Assembly (NCBI RefSeq): GCF_011752995.1
Contig: NZ_VWWL01000030.1
Location: 1-64,000 of the forward strand
DNA: 64,000 nt
Direction of reading: 5' to 3'
Source of the DNA: Burkholderia sp. Ax-1724
Lineage (GTDB): Bacteria > Pseudomonadota > Gammaproteobacteria > Burkholderiales > Burkholderiaceae
A model generated the notes under the pieces. It searched no databases. It had not been told where the DNA came from and worked only from the letters and a program-made list of their open reading frames with translations. Shown piece after piece: positions 36,204 through 45,142 of this stretch (positions are counted from its first letter, which is position 1; every line of letters begins with the position of its first letter). A program made the translations under genes and the position numbers.

Positions 36204-37355
36204 TTATGGGTTCGGTGCGCTGGGCGCGAGCATCGATTCGAGATGTGCGGCGACGGCGCATACCGTTTCGTCTTCGCCCTTGCGGCCGACGATCTGTAAT
36301 CCGGCCTTCAGCTGTGTGCCTTCGATTTGCACCGGCAACGACAGCGCCGGATGCCCGCTCAGATTGAATGGCCGGATCAGCGACGACATTGCGATTACCG
36401 ATGTGCCCGCGCGAGCCGCTTCGATCGTGATCGGCAGCGAAGGCATGGTCGGCAAAACGAGCACGTCCGCATCGTCCAGCGCGCGATCGACTTCGTCCGT
36501 GAACGCACGCCGGATGCGTTCGGCGGATTCGAGATCGGCGGTTGCCGTATTCGCGGCTGCGCGCAGACGCGCTTCGATATCCGCGCCGAGCTTGCCGCTC
36601 GCGACGAGATGGCCGAACGCGCGCCACGTCTCCGCATTGATCACGGCGAGTCCTGCCGTGAACGCGTCGTGCATCGATTCGAGCCGGACGCCATGCGAAG
36701 CTAGACCACTGCGGGTCACAGCCGTCGCGACCGCGCGCGTGATCTCGTCGTCGGCTTCGACATGGGACAACGCGATGCGCAGGTTTGCCGTATCGCGTCG
36801 CGCGTGGCCGGTCTGAAACGACAGATCGATCGCGAGCATCACGTCGATGATCGTCGTCATGTCGCGCGCGAACGGCCCGACGCAATCGAGCGTGGTTTCG
36901 CCCGGCGCGACGCCTTCGCGCGATACGCGCCCGAACGTGGGCTTCAGGCCGATCACGCCGCAACACGCAGCGGGACCGCGCACCGAGCCGCCCGTATCCG
37001 TGCCGAGCGCGGCATCGACGAGACCGAGGCCAACGGCCGACGCCGAACCGCTCGACGATCCGCCCGGAATGCGCGCCGCGTCCTGCGGATTGCGCGGCGT
37101 GCCGCAAAGATCGTTGATACCGGTCATGCCGAACGCAAGCTCGTGCATGTTGGTTTTCCCCGTGATGCGCCAGCCCGCATCAAGCAGCCGCTGTACGACG
37201 TCGGCGTGGCGCGCCGCGGGCGGCGCATCAGCGAGTGCGCGGCTGGCCGCCGTCGTCGGAAAACCGGCGATATCGATGCTGTCCTTGATCGCGATCGTCG
37301 GCGCATCGGGGCGCGCGTGCGCGATGAGATCGAACGTTTGCAGGAAGGCGCTCAT
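36204..37355 (-). CDS. iacH: Amidase-family hydrolase of IAA degradation (IacH)
   Basis: This 383-residue amidase-signature protein has the catalytic Lys in IAIKDSID (about 24), then GGSSSGSASAVGLG and GTDTGGSVRGPAACCG, which carry the cis-Ser and nucleophile Ser. Amidase-signature enzymes cleave amide bonds; in iac clusters the member is IacH, thought to act late on the opened ring product. AAGGAG precedes the start, and the start overlaps the stop of iacI (ATGA). The assignment rests on gene order as well as family. Confidence 0.87.
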   Translation of the reverse strand: MSAFLQTFDLIAHARPDAPTIAIKDSIDIAGFPTTAASRALADAPPAARHADVVQRLLDAGWRITGKTNMHELAFGMTGINDLCGTPRNPQDAARIPGGSSSGSASAVGLGLVDAALGTDTGGSVRGPAACCGVIGLKPTFGRVSREGVAPGETTLDCVGPFARDMTTIIDVMLAIDLSFQTGHARRDTANLRIALSHVEADDEITRAVATAVTRSGLASHGVRLESMHDAFTAGLAVINAETWRAFGHLVASGKLGADIEARLRAAANTATADLESAERIRRAFTDEVDRALDDADVLVLPTMPSLPITIEAARAGTSVIAMSSLIRPFNLSGHPALSLPVQIEGTQLKAGLQIVGRKGEDETVCAVAAHLESMLAPSAPNP

Positions 37356-37867
37356 GTGCGGACTCCTTGGGCGGGATTGACGTGCCACGGCGCGTCGAAT
37401 AGACGCTCGGTGCGAAAGTGCCGGATGAGCCAGATGCTGTCGTCGTGTGGCGACGGCACGAAATCCACTTCGAGCCGCGCCGCGATGAGTTCCGCTTTCG
37501 CATCGACATAACCCGACGCTTGCAACATGATCCAGCGGCCTTTCGCGGTCTCGCCGTTCACGTCGATGTGTTCGCTCGTCAGGAAGTGCACATTGGTCGC
37601 GAAGTGCGGTGTGGGCGGCAGGTAGCGCTGTAGCATCGCGACGATATCCGCTGGCCTTTGCAGGCGGCCGAACTTGTCCGCGTACTGCGGGCCAATGCCT
37701 TCCCACACGGCGTCGTCGCTGAAGAGGGCCGCGAGCGATTCGCCTTCGAGTCCGCGAGCGGGCACGTCGCACAGCGCCATGTATCGCGCGATGGTCTTGC
37801 GCACCGCGTTCTGCGCTTCGAGCGCGCGCAGGCGTCCGATGATCGTGTCTGTCATCACGTCAGGCAT
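37352..37867 (-). CDS. iacI: SnoaL/NTF2-like protein of IAA degradation (IacI)
   Basis: This small protein (171 residues from 37867, 167 from the internal ATG at 37855) has the SnoaL/NTF2-like cone-barrel pattern. It begins with a helical ALEAQNAVRKTIARYMALCD segment, then FSDDAVWEG and a beta-rich half with GETAKGRWIMLQ. Such folds serve as hydratases, isomerases or oxygenase helpers. In iac clusters IacI occupies this place between iacB and iacH and is needed for processing of oxidised indole-acetate. It overlaps iacB by 8 bases if the first start is used and iacH by 4. Confidence 0.83.
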   Translation of the reverse strand: MPDVMTDTIIGRLRALEAQNAVRKTIARYMALCDVPARGLEGESLAALFSDDAVWEGIGPQYADKFGRLQRPADIVAMLQRYLPPTPHFATNVHFLTSEHIDVNGETAKGRWIMLQASGYVDAKAELIAARLEVDFVPSPHDDSIWLIRHFRTERLFDAPWHVNPAQGVRT

Positions 37868-38237
37868 GGTTCGCGACCGCAGGCGGAACAGTCAGCGCGC
37901 GGCCCACGCGCGCTTCGATCTTGCCGTAGCGCCACAGGTTGTATTCGCCCACGGGCGTCGTGCGAAACAGATTGCAGACGGCGACAGCCGTGTCGAAGTC
38001 CGCGACATCGGCCATGATGTAAAAAGTCCACGGCGCGCCGTCCGCATTGCCCACGACGAGCCGGTCGTCGTCCATCACGCCGAGCACGCGCACGTTGTCC
38101 ATCGCTTCGACGGCATTGAGCATCTTGCCGTACGCTTGCCATACTTCATCGATCTGCTCGCGCGGCAGGTCGAAAAAATTCTGCGTGACGCCGCAGCAGA
38201 ACAGCACGCGCAACGGCAGGTTTCGGGTATCGGTCAT
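37860..38237 (-). CDS. iacB: IacB, small protein of IAA degradation
   Basis: This 125-residue soluble protein begins with a beta strand (LPLRVLFCCGVTQNFFDLP) and shows an alternating beta-alpha pattern with LWRYGKIEARVGRAL near the end, suggestive of a dimeric ferredoxin-like barrel. IacB proteins have no firmly known activity; they are conserved next to iacA in auxin degraders. It lies 38 bases downstream of iacA. The name comes from position, size and overall look. Confidence 0.8.
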   Translation of the reverse strand: MTDTRNLPLRVLFCCGVTQNFFDLPREQIDEVWQAYGKMLNAVEAMDNVRVLGVMDDDRLVVGNADGAPWTFYIMADVADFDTAVAVCNLFRTTPVGEYNLWRYGKIEARVGRALTVPPAVANHA

Positions 38238-38275
38238 TTTTGTCCTTTCGGGTTCGATGAATGTGCCGGTAGCAA

Positions 38276-39430
38276 TTACAGATAGCCGGGGATCGGCTGA
38301 ACGCCGACGAATACCGCGCCCGCGCCGTCGTAGTTGCCTTCGCCGAGAAACGCGTGCTGCGTGACGACCATCGCGTCGCGCACTAGCCGCTGCAACGGAT
38401 GATTGCGATAGATCGCCGTCGTGCCGCCGAGCCGGTACGCGCGGTTCACCACTTCGGCGCCGTCACGCGCGATCTGCGTTGCGGACAGGCGCAGCAGGCT
38501 GACCTGATCGGGCGTCACGTCGTTGCCGGCGAGAATGGATTGCCACACGCTATCGGTCGCTTCGTAGAAGAACGCGCGCGCCGAACGCAGCTGCGCTTCC
38601 GCCTTTGCGAGTTCGATGCGGTAGTACGCGCGGTCCGCGAGCTGCGGCGCGCCCGTCGTCGTCTTGCGGCCGCCCGCCATGTGGTTCGCGACATCGAGCG
38701 CCGCGCGCGCGAGTCCCAGGTTCACGACGGCAAGCACCTGCGCGGCATAGGCGACGGTCGGGTAGCGGTACAGCGGTTCATCGACAGTTGGTGCGCCGCC
38801 GCGCACGAAGGTCCAGTCTTCCGGCACGAACTGGTCCGTCACGCGCAGATCGTGACTGCCCGTGCCCTGCATGCCGACCACGTTCCAGTTCTCGACGATC
38901 TCGACCTGCCGCGGCCTGAACACTGCCGTACGCGGTTTGCCCGGTGCTTCGCCCGGTTTGCCCGTGCCGATGCCGACGCCGAGCCAGTCCGCGCCCTTGC
39001 AGCCGCTCGCGAATTTCCACGTCCCGTTGACGCGATAACCATTCGCTTCGGGCGTCGCGTTCTGTACGGGGAAGAGGCCGCCCGCGAAAACCTGATCGGG
39101 ACCGTTCGCGTAGATTTCCGCTTGCGTCGCGAGCGGCAACGCGGCGAGATAAAGATTCGCCGAACCGAAGCTCGCGACCCACGCAGCGGAACCATCCGCG
39201 CTTGCGATACGTTCGATCAGCGCAAGAAATTCTCCCGGTGCGCGCGCATCGCCGCCGAAGCGTTTCGGCGTTGCCGCGCGATAGATGCCGGCCTGCTTGA
39301 GCTTCTCGACGACATCGCGCGGCACATGCGACAGGCGTTCGAATTCCTCGCGACGCTGTGCGATTTCGGAGATCACATCGTCGAGTGTGAGGGTGCTGTC
39401 TTGTGTCTCGATGGCGGCGGCAAGCGACAT
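38276..39430 (-). CDS. iacA: Indole-3-acetate flavin monooxygenase, acyl-CoA dehydrogenase fold (IacA)
   Basis: This 384-residue protein of the acyl-CoA dehydrogenase/HpaH-like superfamily has no acyl-CoA ligase features nearby. Landmarks are LSHVPRDVVEKLKQAGIYR, ASADGSAAWVASFGS, FASGCKGADWLG and the C-terminal LVRDAMVVTQHAF. IacA uses reduced flavin from IacG to hydroxylate indole-3-acetate at the indole ring, the first pathway step. It is the first gene of iacABIHE. A strongly similar second copy lies at 49041-50231. Confidence 0.9.
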   Translation of the reverse strand: MSLAAAIETQDSTLTLDDVISEIAQRREEFERLSHVPRDVVEKLKQAGIYRAATPKRFGGDARAPGEFLALIERIASADGSAAWVASFGSANLYLAALPLATQAEIYANGPDQVFAGGLFPVQNATPEANGYRVNGTWKFASGCKGADWLGVGIGTGKPGEAPGKPRTAVFRPRQVEIVENWNVVGMQGTGSHDLRVTDQFVPEDWTFVRGGAPTVDEPLYRYPTVAYAAQVLAVVNLGLARAALDVANHMAGGRKTTTGAPQLADRAYYRIELAKAEAQLRSARAFFYEATDSVWQSILAGNDVTPDQVSLLRLSATQIARDGAEVVNRAYRLGGTTAIYRNHPLQRLVRDAMVVTQHAFLGEGNYDGAGAVFVGVQPIPGYL

Positions 39431-39544
39431 GAGCGTCTCCTTTTTTCTGTCGATGAGAGTAAGTGGGGCATGCCGTTCACAGGCAGTGATGCCAGTCTAG
39501 AAGCGCAAAGAAGCGGGAACAATTGGGAAGAAGCCACGCCGGAG

Positions 39545-39558
39545 TAAAGAAATCTTTA
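39545..39558. promoter_or_regulatory. Palindrome between iacA and the sensor kinase gene
   Basis: TAAAG-AAAT-CTTTA is a perfect 5-4-5 inverted repeat in the divergent intergenic region, 115 bases upstream of iacA and 60 upstream of the kinase ATG. It has the same geometry as the palindrome at 34721 but a different sequence. It is a candidate response-regulator site. Confidence 0.4.
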
Positions 39559-39617
39559 GCGATGCGCGCGGGCGGCGGTGTTATGGTTTGAGTCAACCGC
39601 TTTTCGTCCGATCTGCC

Positions 39618-41084
39618 ATGACCTATCCTGCCGACGCCGACTTCCACTTGCTGCTGGATGCGCTGAACCAGTGCGTGCTGCTGCACGAGGCGCAGACGAA
39701 AACCATCGTCTGGGCCAATCGGGCGGCGTGCGCCGCGCTCGGCTATGCGCTCGAAGAACTGCTGCCGCTGAAGGCGCATCACATGACACGCGAAGACGCG
39801 CGGTATCGGCGGGACATCGCCGTCAGCGCGATGGATCGCTCGATCATGCAAGGGCCGCAGACATATGAATGGTGTTACCGCTCGCGCAGCGGCGTCGACA
39901 TGCTGTCCGAAGCGGTCGCCACGTATGTGCCTTTGCCGCAGCATCCGGTGGTCATGGTGCAGTTTCGCGACATCAGCGAAGAAGAAGCGATGCGGCAAAA
40001 GCTGCGCAGCTATGAGACGCGTCTTCGCGAATACATGCAGGATCTCGGAGAGGGCGTGGCCGTCGTCACGCCGCGCGGCAGGCTCGCGTATATCAGCGAG
40101 TCGGGGCGGCGCGTGCTCGGCGTCGATGCCGGCGAGCCGCTCGGTGCCGCGTCGGACTACTGCACGCGTGAAGACCGCGACCGCCTGATTGCGCAACTGC
40201 GCGGCGCGACCCGGCATGAATCCACGTCGGCGCAGCGTTATCGGATCGCGCGCCGCGACGGCGCGGTGCGATGGCTGCGCATCACGAGCAGGCGCGTCGA
40301 GATCGATGACGAACTGAACGGCGTGCTCGTGCACTTTCGCGATGTCAGCGACGAAGTCGCGATGGAAGAAGCGCGCCGCGAGGAAGCGCGCACGCTCGAA
40401 TACGCGGGACGCTACAACACAATGGGCGAAATGGCGATGTCGATCGCGCATGAGCTGAGTCAGCCGCTCGCGGCGGTGCGCAATTTCATCGAAGGCGCGA
40501 TCCAGCGGATCGGCCAGAACGCAACCGACAGCGCGGTGTGGGGTTTGCGCGAGGCGGACCGGCAAGCGGAACACGCTGCGCACATCATCAAAAGCGTGCG
40601 CGAATTCGTCGTGAAGCGTGATCCGATCGAAACGCAGTCGGACCTGCGCGACGTGCTGGCGGAGGTCGCGTACTTTATCCAGTTGCGCGCGCGCGACGAC
40701 GGCGTAACCGTGAACATCACGCAATGCGAGGAGGCGTTGCCCGTGCGTTGCGAGCGCGTGCTGATCGGGCAGGTGATACTCAATCTCGCGTTCAATGCGG
40801 TCGAAGCGCTGAACGCGACGACGCATGGCGTCATCACGCTCGCCACATCGCGCAACGGCGGCTTCGCGGAACTGCATGTGATCGACAACGGTCCGGGCGT
40901 GTCCGCCGATGCGCTTGGACGCCTGTTCGACGGCTTTTCGTCGTCGAAGGAAGGCGGCAACGGTATCGGCTTGTCGCTGTGCCGGAACATCGTGTCGCGG
41001 CACGACGGACGTATCTGGGCGCAGCGCGCGGAGGCGGGCGGGCTCGATTGCCGCTTCGCTCTGCCGCTGTCGCCGCGTGCCTGA
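39618..41084 (+). CDS. FixL-like PAS sensor histidine kinase of the iac cluster
   Basis: This 488-residue protein has no membrane segment, so it should sense a cytoplasmic signal. A PAS domain (about 5-115) and a second PAS/PAC domain (about 130-250) precede the dimerisation domain with phospho-His in HELSQPLAAVRNF. The ATPase domain has NLAFNAVEAL, DNGPGV and GNGIGLSLC boxes. ATG 39618 was chosen; TTG 39588 in the same frame is possible. Its likely partner is the FixJ-type regulator at 34810. Published work on P. phytofirmans links such a pair to induction of iac genes by auxin. Confidence 0.87.
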   Translation: MTYPADADFHLLLDALNQCVLLHEAQTKTIVWANRAACAALGYALEELLPLKAHHMTREDARYRRDIAVSAMDRSIMQGPQTYEWCYRSRSGVDMLSEAVATYVPLPQHPVVMVQFRDISEEEAMRQKLRSYETRLREYMQDLGEGVAVVTPRGRLAYISESGRRVLGVDAGEPLGAASDYCTREDRDRLIAQLRGATRHESTSAQRYRIARRDGAVRWLRITSRRVEIDDELNGVLVHFRDVSDEVAMEEARREEARTLEYAGRYNTMGEMAMSIAHELSQPLAAVRNFIEGAIQRIGQNATDSAVWGLREADRQAEHAAHIIKSVREFVVKRDPIETQSDLRDVLAEVAYFIQLRARDDGVTVNITQCEEALPVRCERVLIGQVILNLAFNAVEALNATTHGVITLATSRNGGFAELHVIDNGPGVSADALGRLFDGFSSSKEGGNGIGLSLCRNIVSRHDGRIWAQRAEAGGLDCRFALPLSPRA

Positions 41085-41097
41085 TTCCATGATCCCG

Positions 41098-41255
41098 TTA
41101 TCGGCCTGACGCGCGGGCGGTCTTGCCGCCGAGGCCGAAATCCGTGTTCGGAATGTCCTTGATCATCACGCGTGTCGACGCCAAAAGGCACATCGAGCAC
41201 GGCAGCGGCCGTCTCGCAGAGGTGCGCGATACGTGCGCCGACGCGCGCTGGAATG
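41098..41255 (-). pseudogene. Tautomerase relic with a 1-base frameshift
   Basis: Just downstream of iacD one frame reads IPARVGARIAHLCETAAAV then LDVP, and the adjacent frame continues as RVMIKDIPNTDFGLGGKTAR to a stop. Joined, they resemble the C-terminal part of a 4-oxalocrotonate tautomerase-like protein (helix, then V-M-I-x-D-I-P and FGLGGK). The frames join if one T is removed from the TTTT run at about 41189-41192. The N-terminal strand and the catalytic Pro1 are absent, so the fragment should be inactive. A tautomerase-family gene takes part in dioxindole-3-acetate removal in P. phytofirmans; this may be its remnant. Confidence 0.55.
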
Positions 41256-41756
41256 TCACAGCAGAAAGCCGATGGCGTTCAGCGCTTCCGTCGAATTGAT
41301 CAGTCTGATGACTTTCTCGACGAGCCGTGGCTCGCCGTCCGCCATGCTGATCTTGTGCGTGAGATCGGCAGCGAAGATCGTCGACAGGCCGCGCTTGTAC
41401 GCGATGATGATCTGCGACGACTTCACCTCGACGAGATTCGCGCTGTCCGACGAGCGCGTGAAGCGCGACACCGTGCGCACCGTGCGGGCGGCATCGGATG
41501 CCGACGCCGAATAGCCCGACGTCATGCGCTGCACGCGCAACTCGCGCATGTGCTGATCGTCGAACGCGTAGTTCAGCGTCGCTGCGTAGTCGGTCGTGTT
41601 CGGATCGATCGGTACCACGTAGAGGCCCTTCGGGTCCCACAGTTCCAGCCACGCGCGATAGTCGCGCTGGTCCAGAAGCTCGGCTTCGCGCCAGATGAAC
41701 CCGATTGCGCGCGCGAAGGTCTGGTCGGAAAAGAGTGCGTTGCGGTCGTCCATCAT
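41256..41756 (-). CDS. iacD: Ring-hydroxylating dioxygenase beta subunit (IacD)
   Basis: This 166-residue protein of the aromatic-ring hydroxylating dioxygenase beta family has ALLxQRDYRAWLELWD-like and LRVQRMTSGYSASA segments and a cone-barrel fold. It provides structural support to the Rieske alpha subunit encoded just upstream. Two adjacent ATG codons are possible starts; the first overlaps the iacC stop (ATGA), which argues for translational coupling. Confidence 0.88.
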   Translation of the reverse strand: MMDDRNALFSDQTFARAIGFIWREAELLDQRDYRAWLELWDPKGLYVVPIDPNTTDYAATLNYAFDDQHMRELRVQRMTSGYSASASDAARTVRTVSRFTRSSDSANLVEVKSSQIIIAYKRGLSTIFAADLTHKISMADGEPRLVEKVIRLINSTEALNAIGFLL

Positions 41757-43036
41757 GCTTGCTCCATCATGGCGCGCCATTGCCTGTAGGCTTCGCGCAT
41801 GCCAGTTTCGTCGGTTGCGTGGGCGGTCTTTTCGCCGTTCGGCGCGGTCGTTTCGCGGTTGAGGCCGCGGTTCACGAGGATTGGCACGTCGGGGCCGGCA
41901 TACGAGCCGCGCTGCACGCGTTCCCATGCTTCGGCGTCGTCGGGGCTGCCGAAGCCGAACGGGCCCTGGAAGTGTTCGTGGATGCGCAGGCGCACGCGGT
42001 TCGCTTCGTCGGGGCCGCCGTCCATCGCGAGCGCGACGTGGCGAATCTCCGTTTCTTCCGCCGAAATCGGGCGCAGCACGCGGAAGAAGGCCATCGACAA
42101 CGCGAGATTCGGAAACAGGTTCAGGTTGAAGCCGACGCCCATCAGCGAGCGCACGATGCGGCGCACTTCCTCGGGTGTGTGCTTTTGCGCGAGTTGCGCG
42201 GCCAGTTCGTTGAAGCGCTCGGGCAGCGGCGCGCCGTCGTCCTCGTCGAGATCGACGATTTCGGGCACCAGCACCGCGAGGCTGTGACCGTTGCCGAGCG
42301 AGCGGCAGAACGCCTCTTCGCTCGTCATGAAGCTGGTGATGACGGCGGCTGTTTCATCGTCGATGGACTTCATCCACGACTTGTGCACGACGGGGAAGTG
42401 ATACAGGTCCGTCGTATTCTCGAGCTGGATCTTCCAGTTGCCCTTGAACTTGAACTTGTGCTCGCCGTTGGCCTTGATCGGATAACCCGCACCCTGCTTC
42501 ATGAACAGATCGATCCACGGCTTCGCGCCGCCGAGAAAGTCTTCGAGCGGCTCGATGATTTCGTTGAAGCTCGCGAAGATCAAACCCTGGTACACGCCGA
42601 CGCGCAGCTTCTTCAACGGCAGATCGCCTTTCTCGCAAACGCCTTCGTAGCCGTCGCCATAGGGCAGCGCGCGCAGCGTGCCGTCGAGCGCATAGGACCA
42701 GCTGTGATACGGGCACGTGAAGCCCTTCGCGTTGCCCTTGTGCTCTTCGCACACGGTCGCGCCGCGATGACGGCAGCGGTTCTGCAACACGTTCACCGCC
42801 CCCGTCTTGTCGCGCACGACGATCACCGGCTGCCGGCCGATGGTCGTCGTCACGAAGTCGCCCGGCTTTGGCAACTCGCTGTCGTGCGCGACCCAGATCC
42901 ACGTCTTGTAGAAGATGCGTTCGAGTTCTTCTTCGAACAGTTGCGGATCGTAGTAGAGGGAGGGGGAAATGCGATCGGCTTGCGCGCGCTTCGCCAGCGC
43001 GCTCGTGTCGATGGTTTGATAGGTCGGCGTACTCAT
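41753..43036 (-). CDS. iacC: Rieske dioxygenase alpha subunit (IacC)
   Basis: This is a 427-residue catalytic subunit. The Rieske 2Fe-2S motif is CRHRG with CPYHSW (about 87-109), and the mononuclear iron site is in NTTDLYHFPVVHKSW with a later Asp. In the iac pathway IacCD with reductase IacF oxidises the ring of a downstream intermediate on the way to catechol. It is divergent from the LysR gene, and the shared promoter region carries a candidate operator at 43136. Confidence 0.92.
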   Translation of the reverse strand: MSTPTYQTIDTSALAKRAQADRISPSLYYDPQLFEEELERIFYKTWIWVAHDSELPKPGDFVTTTIGRQPVIVVRDKTGAVNVLQNRCRHRGATVCEEHKGNAKGFTCPYHSWSYALDGTLRALPYGDGYEGVCEKGDLPLKKLRVGVYQGLIFASFNEIIEPLEDFLGGAKPWIDLFMKQGAGYPIKANGEHKFKFKGNWKIQLENTTDLYHFPVVHKSWMKSIDDETAAVITSFMTSEEAFCRSLGNGHSLAVLVPEIVDLDEDDGAPLPERFNELAAQLAQKHTPEEVRRIVRSLMGVGFNLNLFPNLALSMAFFRVLRPISAEETEIRHVALAMDGGPDEANRVRLRIHEHFQGPFGFGSPDDAEAWERVQRGSYAGPDVPILVNRGLNRETTAPNGEKTAHATDETGMREAYRQWRAMMEQA

Positions 43037-43135
43037 CGTGATCGTAGGGAGAAGTTGAGTGGCTCAGATGAGGAAGGCAATGCTGCATCCGCGCATCCTC
43101 TCGTTGACATCAGTCTCGCTTTGCGCAGATCATGT

Positions 43136-43152
43136 GTCAAATCGATTAAAAA
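43136..43152 (+). promoter_or_regulatory. Candidate iac operator, copy 1 (iacC / LysR divergent promoter)
   Basis: GTCAAATCGATTAAAAA lies 100 bases upstream of iacC and 42 upstream of the LysR start. Related sequences in the same orientation precede both transporter genes (46785 and 51740), and a near-identical 13-mer core lies upstream of iacF (45144). The LysR product encoded next door is the obvious candidate binder. Confidence 0.5.
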
Positions 43153-43193
43153 CAGGTCGCCCGATAAGTGCGGCCGATATCACGCGAGTCCCC

Positions 43194-44114
43194 ATGACCT
43201 CTATCGATCACATCGATCTCAACCTGTTGCGTGTGTTTCAGGCCATCGTGGAGGAGCGCAGCCTGACGCGCGCGGGCGAACGGCTGGCGTTGTCGCAGCC
43301 CGCCGTGAGCTACTCGCTCGGCAGGTTGCGCACGCTGTTCGACGACCCGCTTTTCATCCGCACGCGCGCGGGCATGCAGCCGACGCCCGTTGCGCTGGAA
43401 CTCGCTGAAATCGTCGGGCGCGCGCTCGATACCGTGCGCCAGGCGCTGCGCTACGCCGAGCGATTCGATCCCGCGACGAGCACGCGCGCGTTCCGCCTCT
43501 CGCTGTCCGATGCCGGTGAAATGGCGTATCTGCCGGCCTTGTGCGCGGCATTGCAGGACACCGCGCCACGCGTGAAGCTGCTCGTCGAACCGATGCCGGT
43601 GGAAGAAATCGAAGAGGCGTTGCGTTCGAGCCGTCTGGACTTCGCGCTTGGCAATCTGCCTGCGTTGCTGCCGCGCACGCGTCATAGCCTGCTGTTCGAG
43701 GAATCGTATGTGTGCATGACGCGCAAACGCCGCGACCTGCCTGCGGGCAACACGCTGAAGCTGGAGCAGTTTCTCGCGGCGTCGCACGTGCAGGTGCGCT
43801 CGCTGGAGCACAGTCATAACGCACTCGACGACGCATTGCGCGCGCAGGGCGTGGGGCGCAATATCGCGCTGGCGTTGCCGCATTTCGTCGCCGTGCCCGG
43901 CGTGCTCGCGGCAACCGACCTGCTCGCCACGCTGCCCGAACGGCTCGCGCATATCCTCAATCGCGGCGACGCGTTCCGTATCTATGCACTGCCCGTTCGA
44001 TTACCGAAAGCGGCCGTGACCATGCACTGGCACGAGCACTTTCACGACGACGAAGGCATCGCCTGGATGCGCGGACTCATCTCCGACATCCTGGCGAATT
44101 TCACGAAGTCCTAG
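43194..44114 (+). CDS. LysR-type regulator of the iac cluster
   Basis: This 306-residue protein has an N-terminal winged helix-turn-helix (DLNLLRVFQAIVEERSLTRA, LSQPAVSYSLGRLR) and an effector-binding periplasmic-type domain. It is divergent from iacC, the classical arrangement for LysR control of a neighbouring catabolic gene. A LysR regulator responding to dioxindole-3-acetate has been reported for P. phytofirmans iac genes, and this is the best positional match. Its TAG stop shares the CTAG palindrome with the stop of convergent iacF. Confidence 0.9.
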   Translation: MTSIDHIDLNLLRVFQAIVEERSLTRAGERLALSQPAVSYSLGRLRTLFDDPLFIRTRAGMQPTPVALELAEIVGRALDTVRQALRYAERFDPATSTRAFRLSLSDAGEMAYLPALCAALQDTAPRVKLLVEPMPVEEIEEALRSSRLDFALGNLPALLPRTRHSLLFEESYVCMTRKRRDLPAGNTLKLEQFLAASHVQVRSLEHSHNALDDALRAQGVGRNIALALPHFVAVPGVLAATDLLATLPERLAHILNRGDAFRIYALPVRLPKAAVTMHWHEHFHDDEGIAWMRGLISDILANFTKS

Positions 44115-45079
44115 AGATCGAGCACGAGCAGCGGCGAACGCGAACGCGACACGCAGCAGCAGACGACACTGTTGCTCGCACGTTCCGCCTTGCTCAGGCA
44201 ATGATCGCGATGCTCGGGTTCGCCGCTCACGACATCGACCATGCATGTGCCGCACACGCCTTCGCCGCACGACGTATCCACTTCGATGCCGATCGCAGCG
44301 AGCGCGTCGACAATCGATGTTGTCGCATCGACATGCACGGTCTGACCGGTGCTGGCGAGTTGCACGTCGAAGCTGTCGAGCGACGCTTCCACGGCAGGCG
44401 CAGGCTCGGCCTTGAAGCGTTCCAGATGAATCGATTCGGCGGGCAGGTGTTGTTGCGCGGTTTCGACGACGATGTCCATGAAGGGTGCCGGACCGCACGT
44501 GTAGACATGCGCGTCGTTGCCCGCATCTCGCAGACAGGCATCGAGTTCGGCGGGAAGCGCATCGCGCTCCACGCCGAAATGCAGCTTGACATGCATGTCG
44601 AACGGCGCGCGCGTCAGCAGCGACATGAAGGCCGCGTGCGTTTCGCTACGTGCGAAATAGTGCAGCGTAAAGCGCGCGTTGCGTGCGGCAAGCCGGTACG
44701 CCATCGACAGGAGCGGCGTAATGCCGATACCCGCGCCGATCAGCACATGCTCGCCCGCGCTTTCGTCGAGCTTGAACAGATTTCTCGGCGCACCCACCGA
44801 CAACTCGGTGCCGATGCGTACTTCCTCGTGCAGCGAACGAGACCCGCCGCGCGATTGCTCTTCTTTCTTCACGGCAAAAATCTGCGATTCGAGGCATTCT
44901 GGATCGCCGCACAGCGAGTATTGCCGCGTGATGCCTGACGGACTCGTCACGTCGATATGTGCGCCGGGTTCGTAGCGGTCGAAGGGCAGACCATCGAGAC
45001 GGGAGATGCTGAAAGCGCGCACGCCATGCGCTTCCTCGCACAGCGCATCGACGCGGACCTTGAGAATGTGAGCTTGCAT
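44111..45079 (-). CDS. iacF: Ferredoxin-NAD(P)H reductase of the Rieske dioxygenase (IacF)
   Basis: This 322-residue phthalate dioxygenase reductase/VanB-type protein has an FMN-binding barrel with RQYSLCG (about 60), a nucleotide domain with LIGAGIGITPLLSMA and YTCGPAPFM, and a C-terminal plant-type 2Fe-2S domain with CGEGVCGTC and a distal Cys. It passes electrons to IacC. ATG 45079 follows a GGAAGG site. The upstream region has an AT-rich palindrome (45143-45160) that may be an operator. Confidence 0.88.
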   Translation of the reverse strand: MQAHILKVRVDALCEEAHGVRAFSISRLDGLPFDRYEPGAHIDVTSPSGITRQYSLCGDPECLESQIFAVKKEEQSRGGSRSLHEEVRIGTELSVGAPRNLFKLDESAGEHVLIGAGIGITPLLSMAYRLAARNARFTLHYFARSETHAAFMSLLTRAPFDMHVKLHFGVERDALPAELDACLRDAGNDAHVYTCGPAPFMDIVVETAQQHLPAESIHLERFKAEPAPAVEASLDSFDVQLASTGQTVHVDATTSIVDALAAIGIEVDTSCGEGVCGTCMVDVVSGEPEHRDHCLSKAERASNSVVCCCVSRSRSPLLVLDL

Positions 45080-45142
45080 GATGCCTTCCAATGACTTTTA
45101 CAGGGATGATGCGTCGAGATTAGCGCCGTGCTGCCGATAAGA

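Noticed and set aside
41705..43408. 567-codon plus-strand frame opposite iacC
   Set aside because: Rieske motifs on the minus strand are decisive and the antisense frame runs into the LysR gene in the wrong frame.
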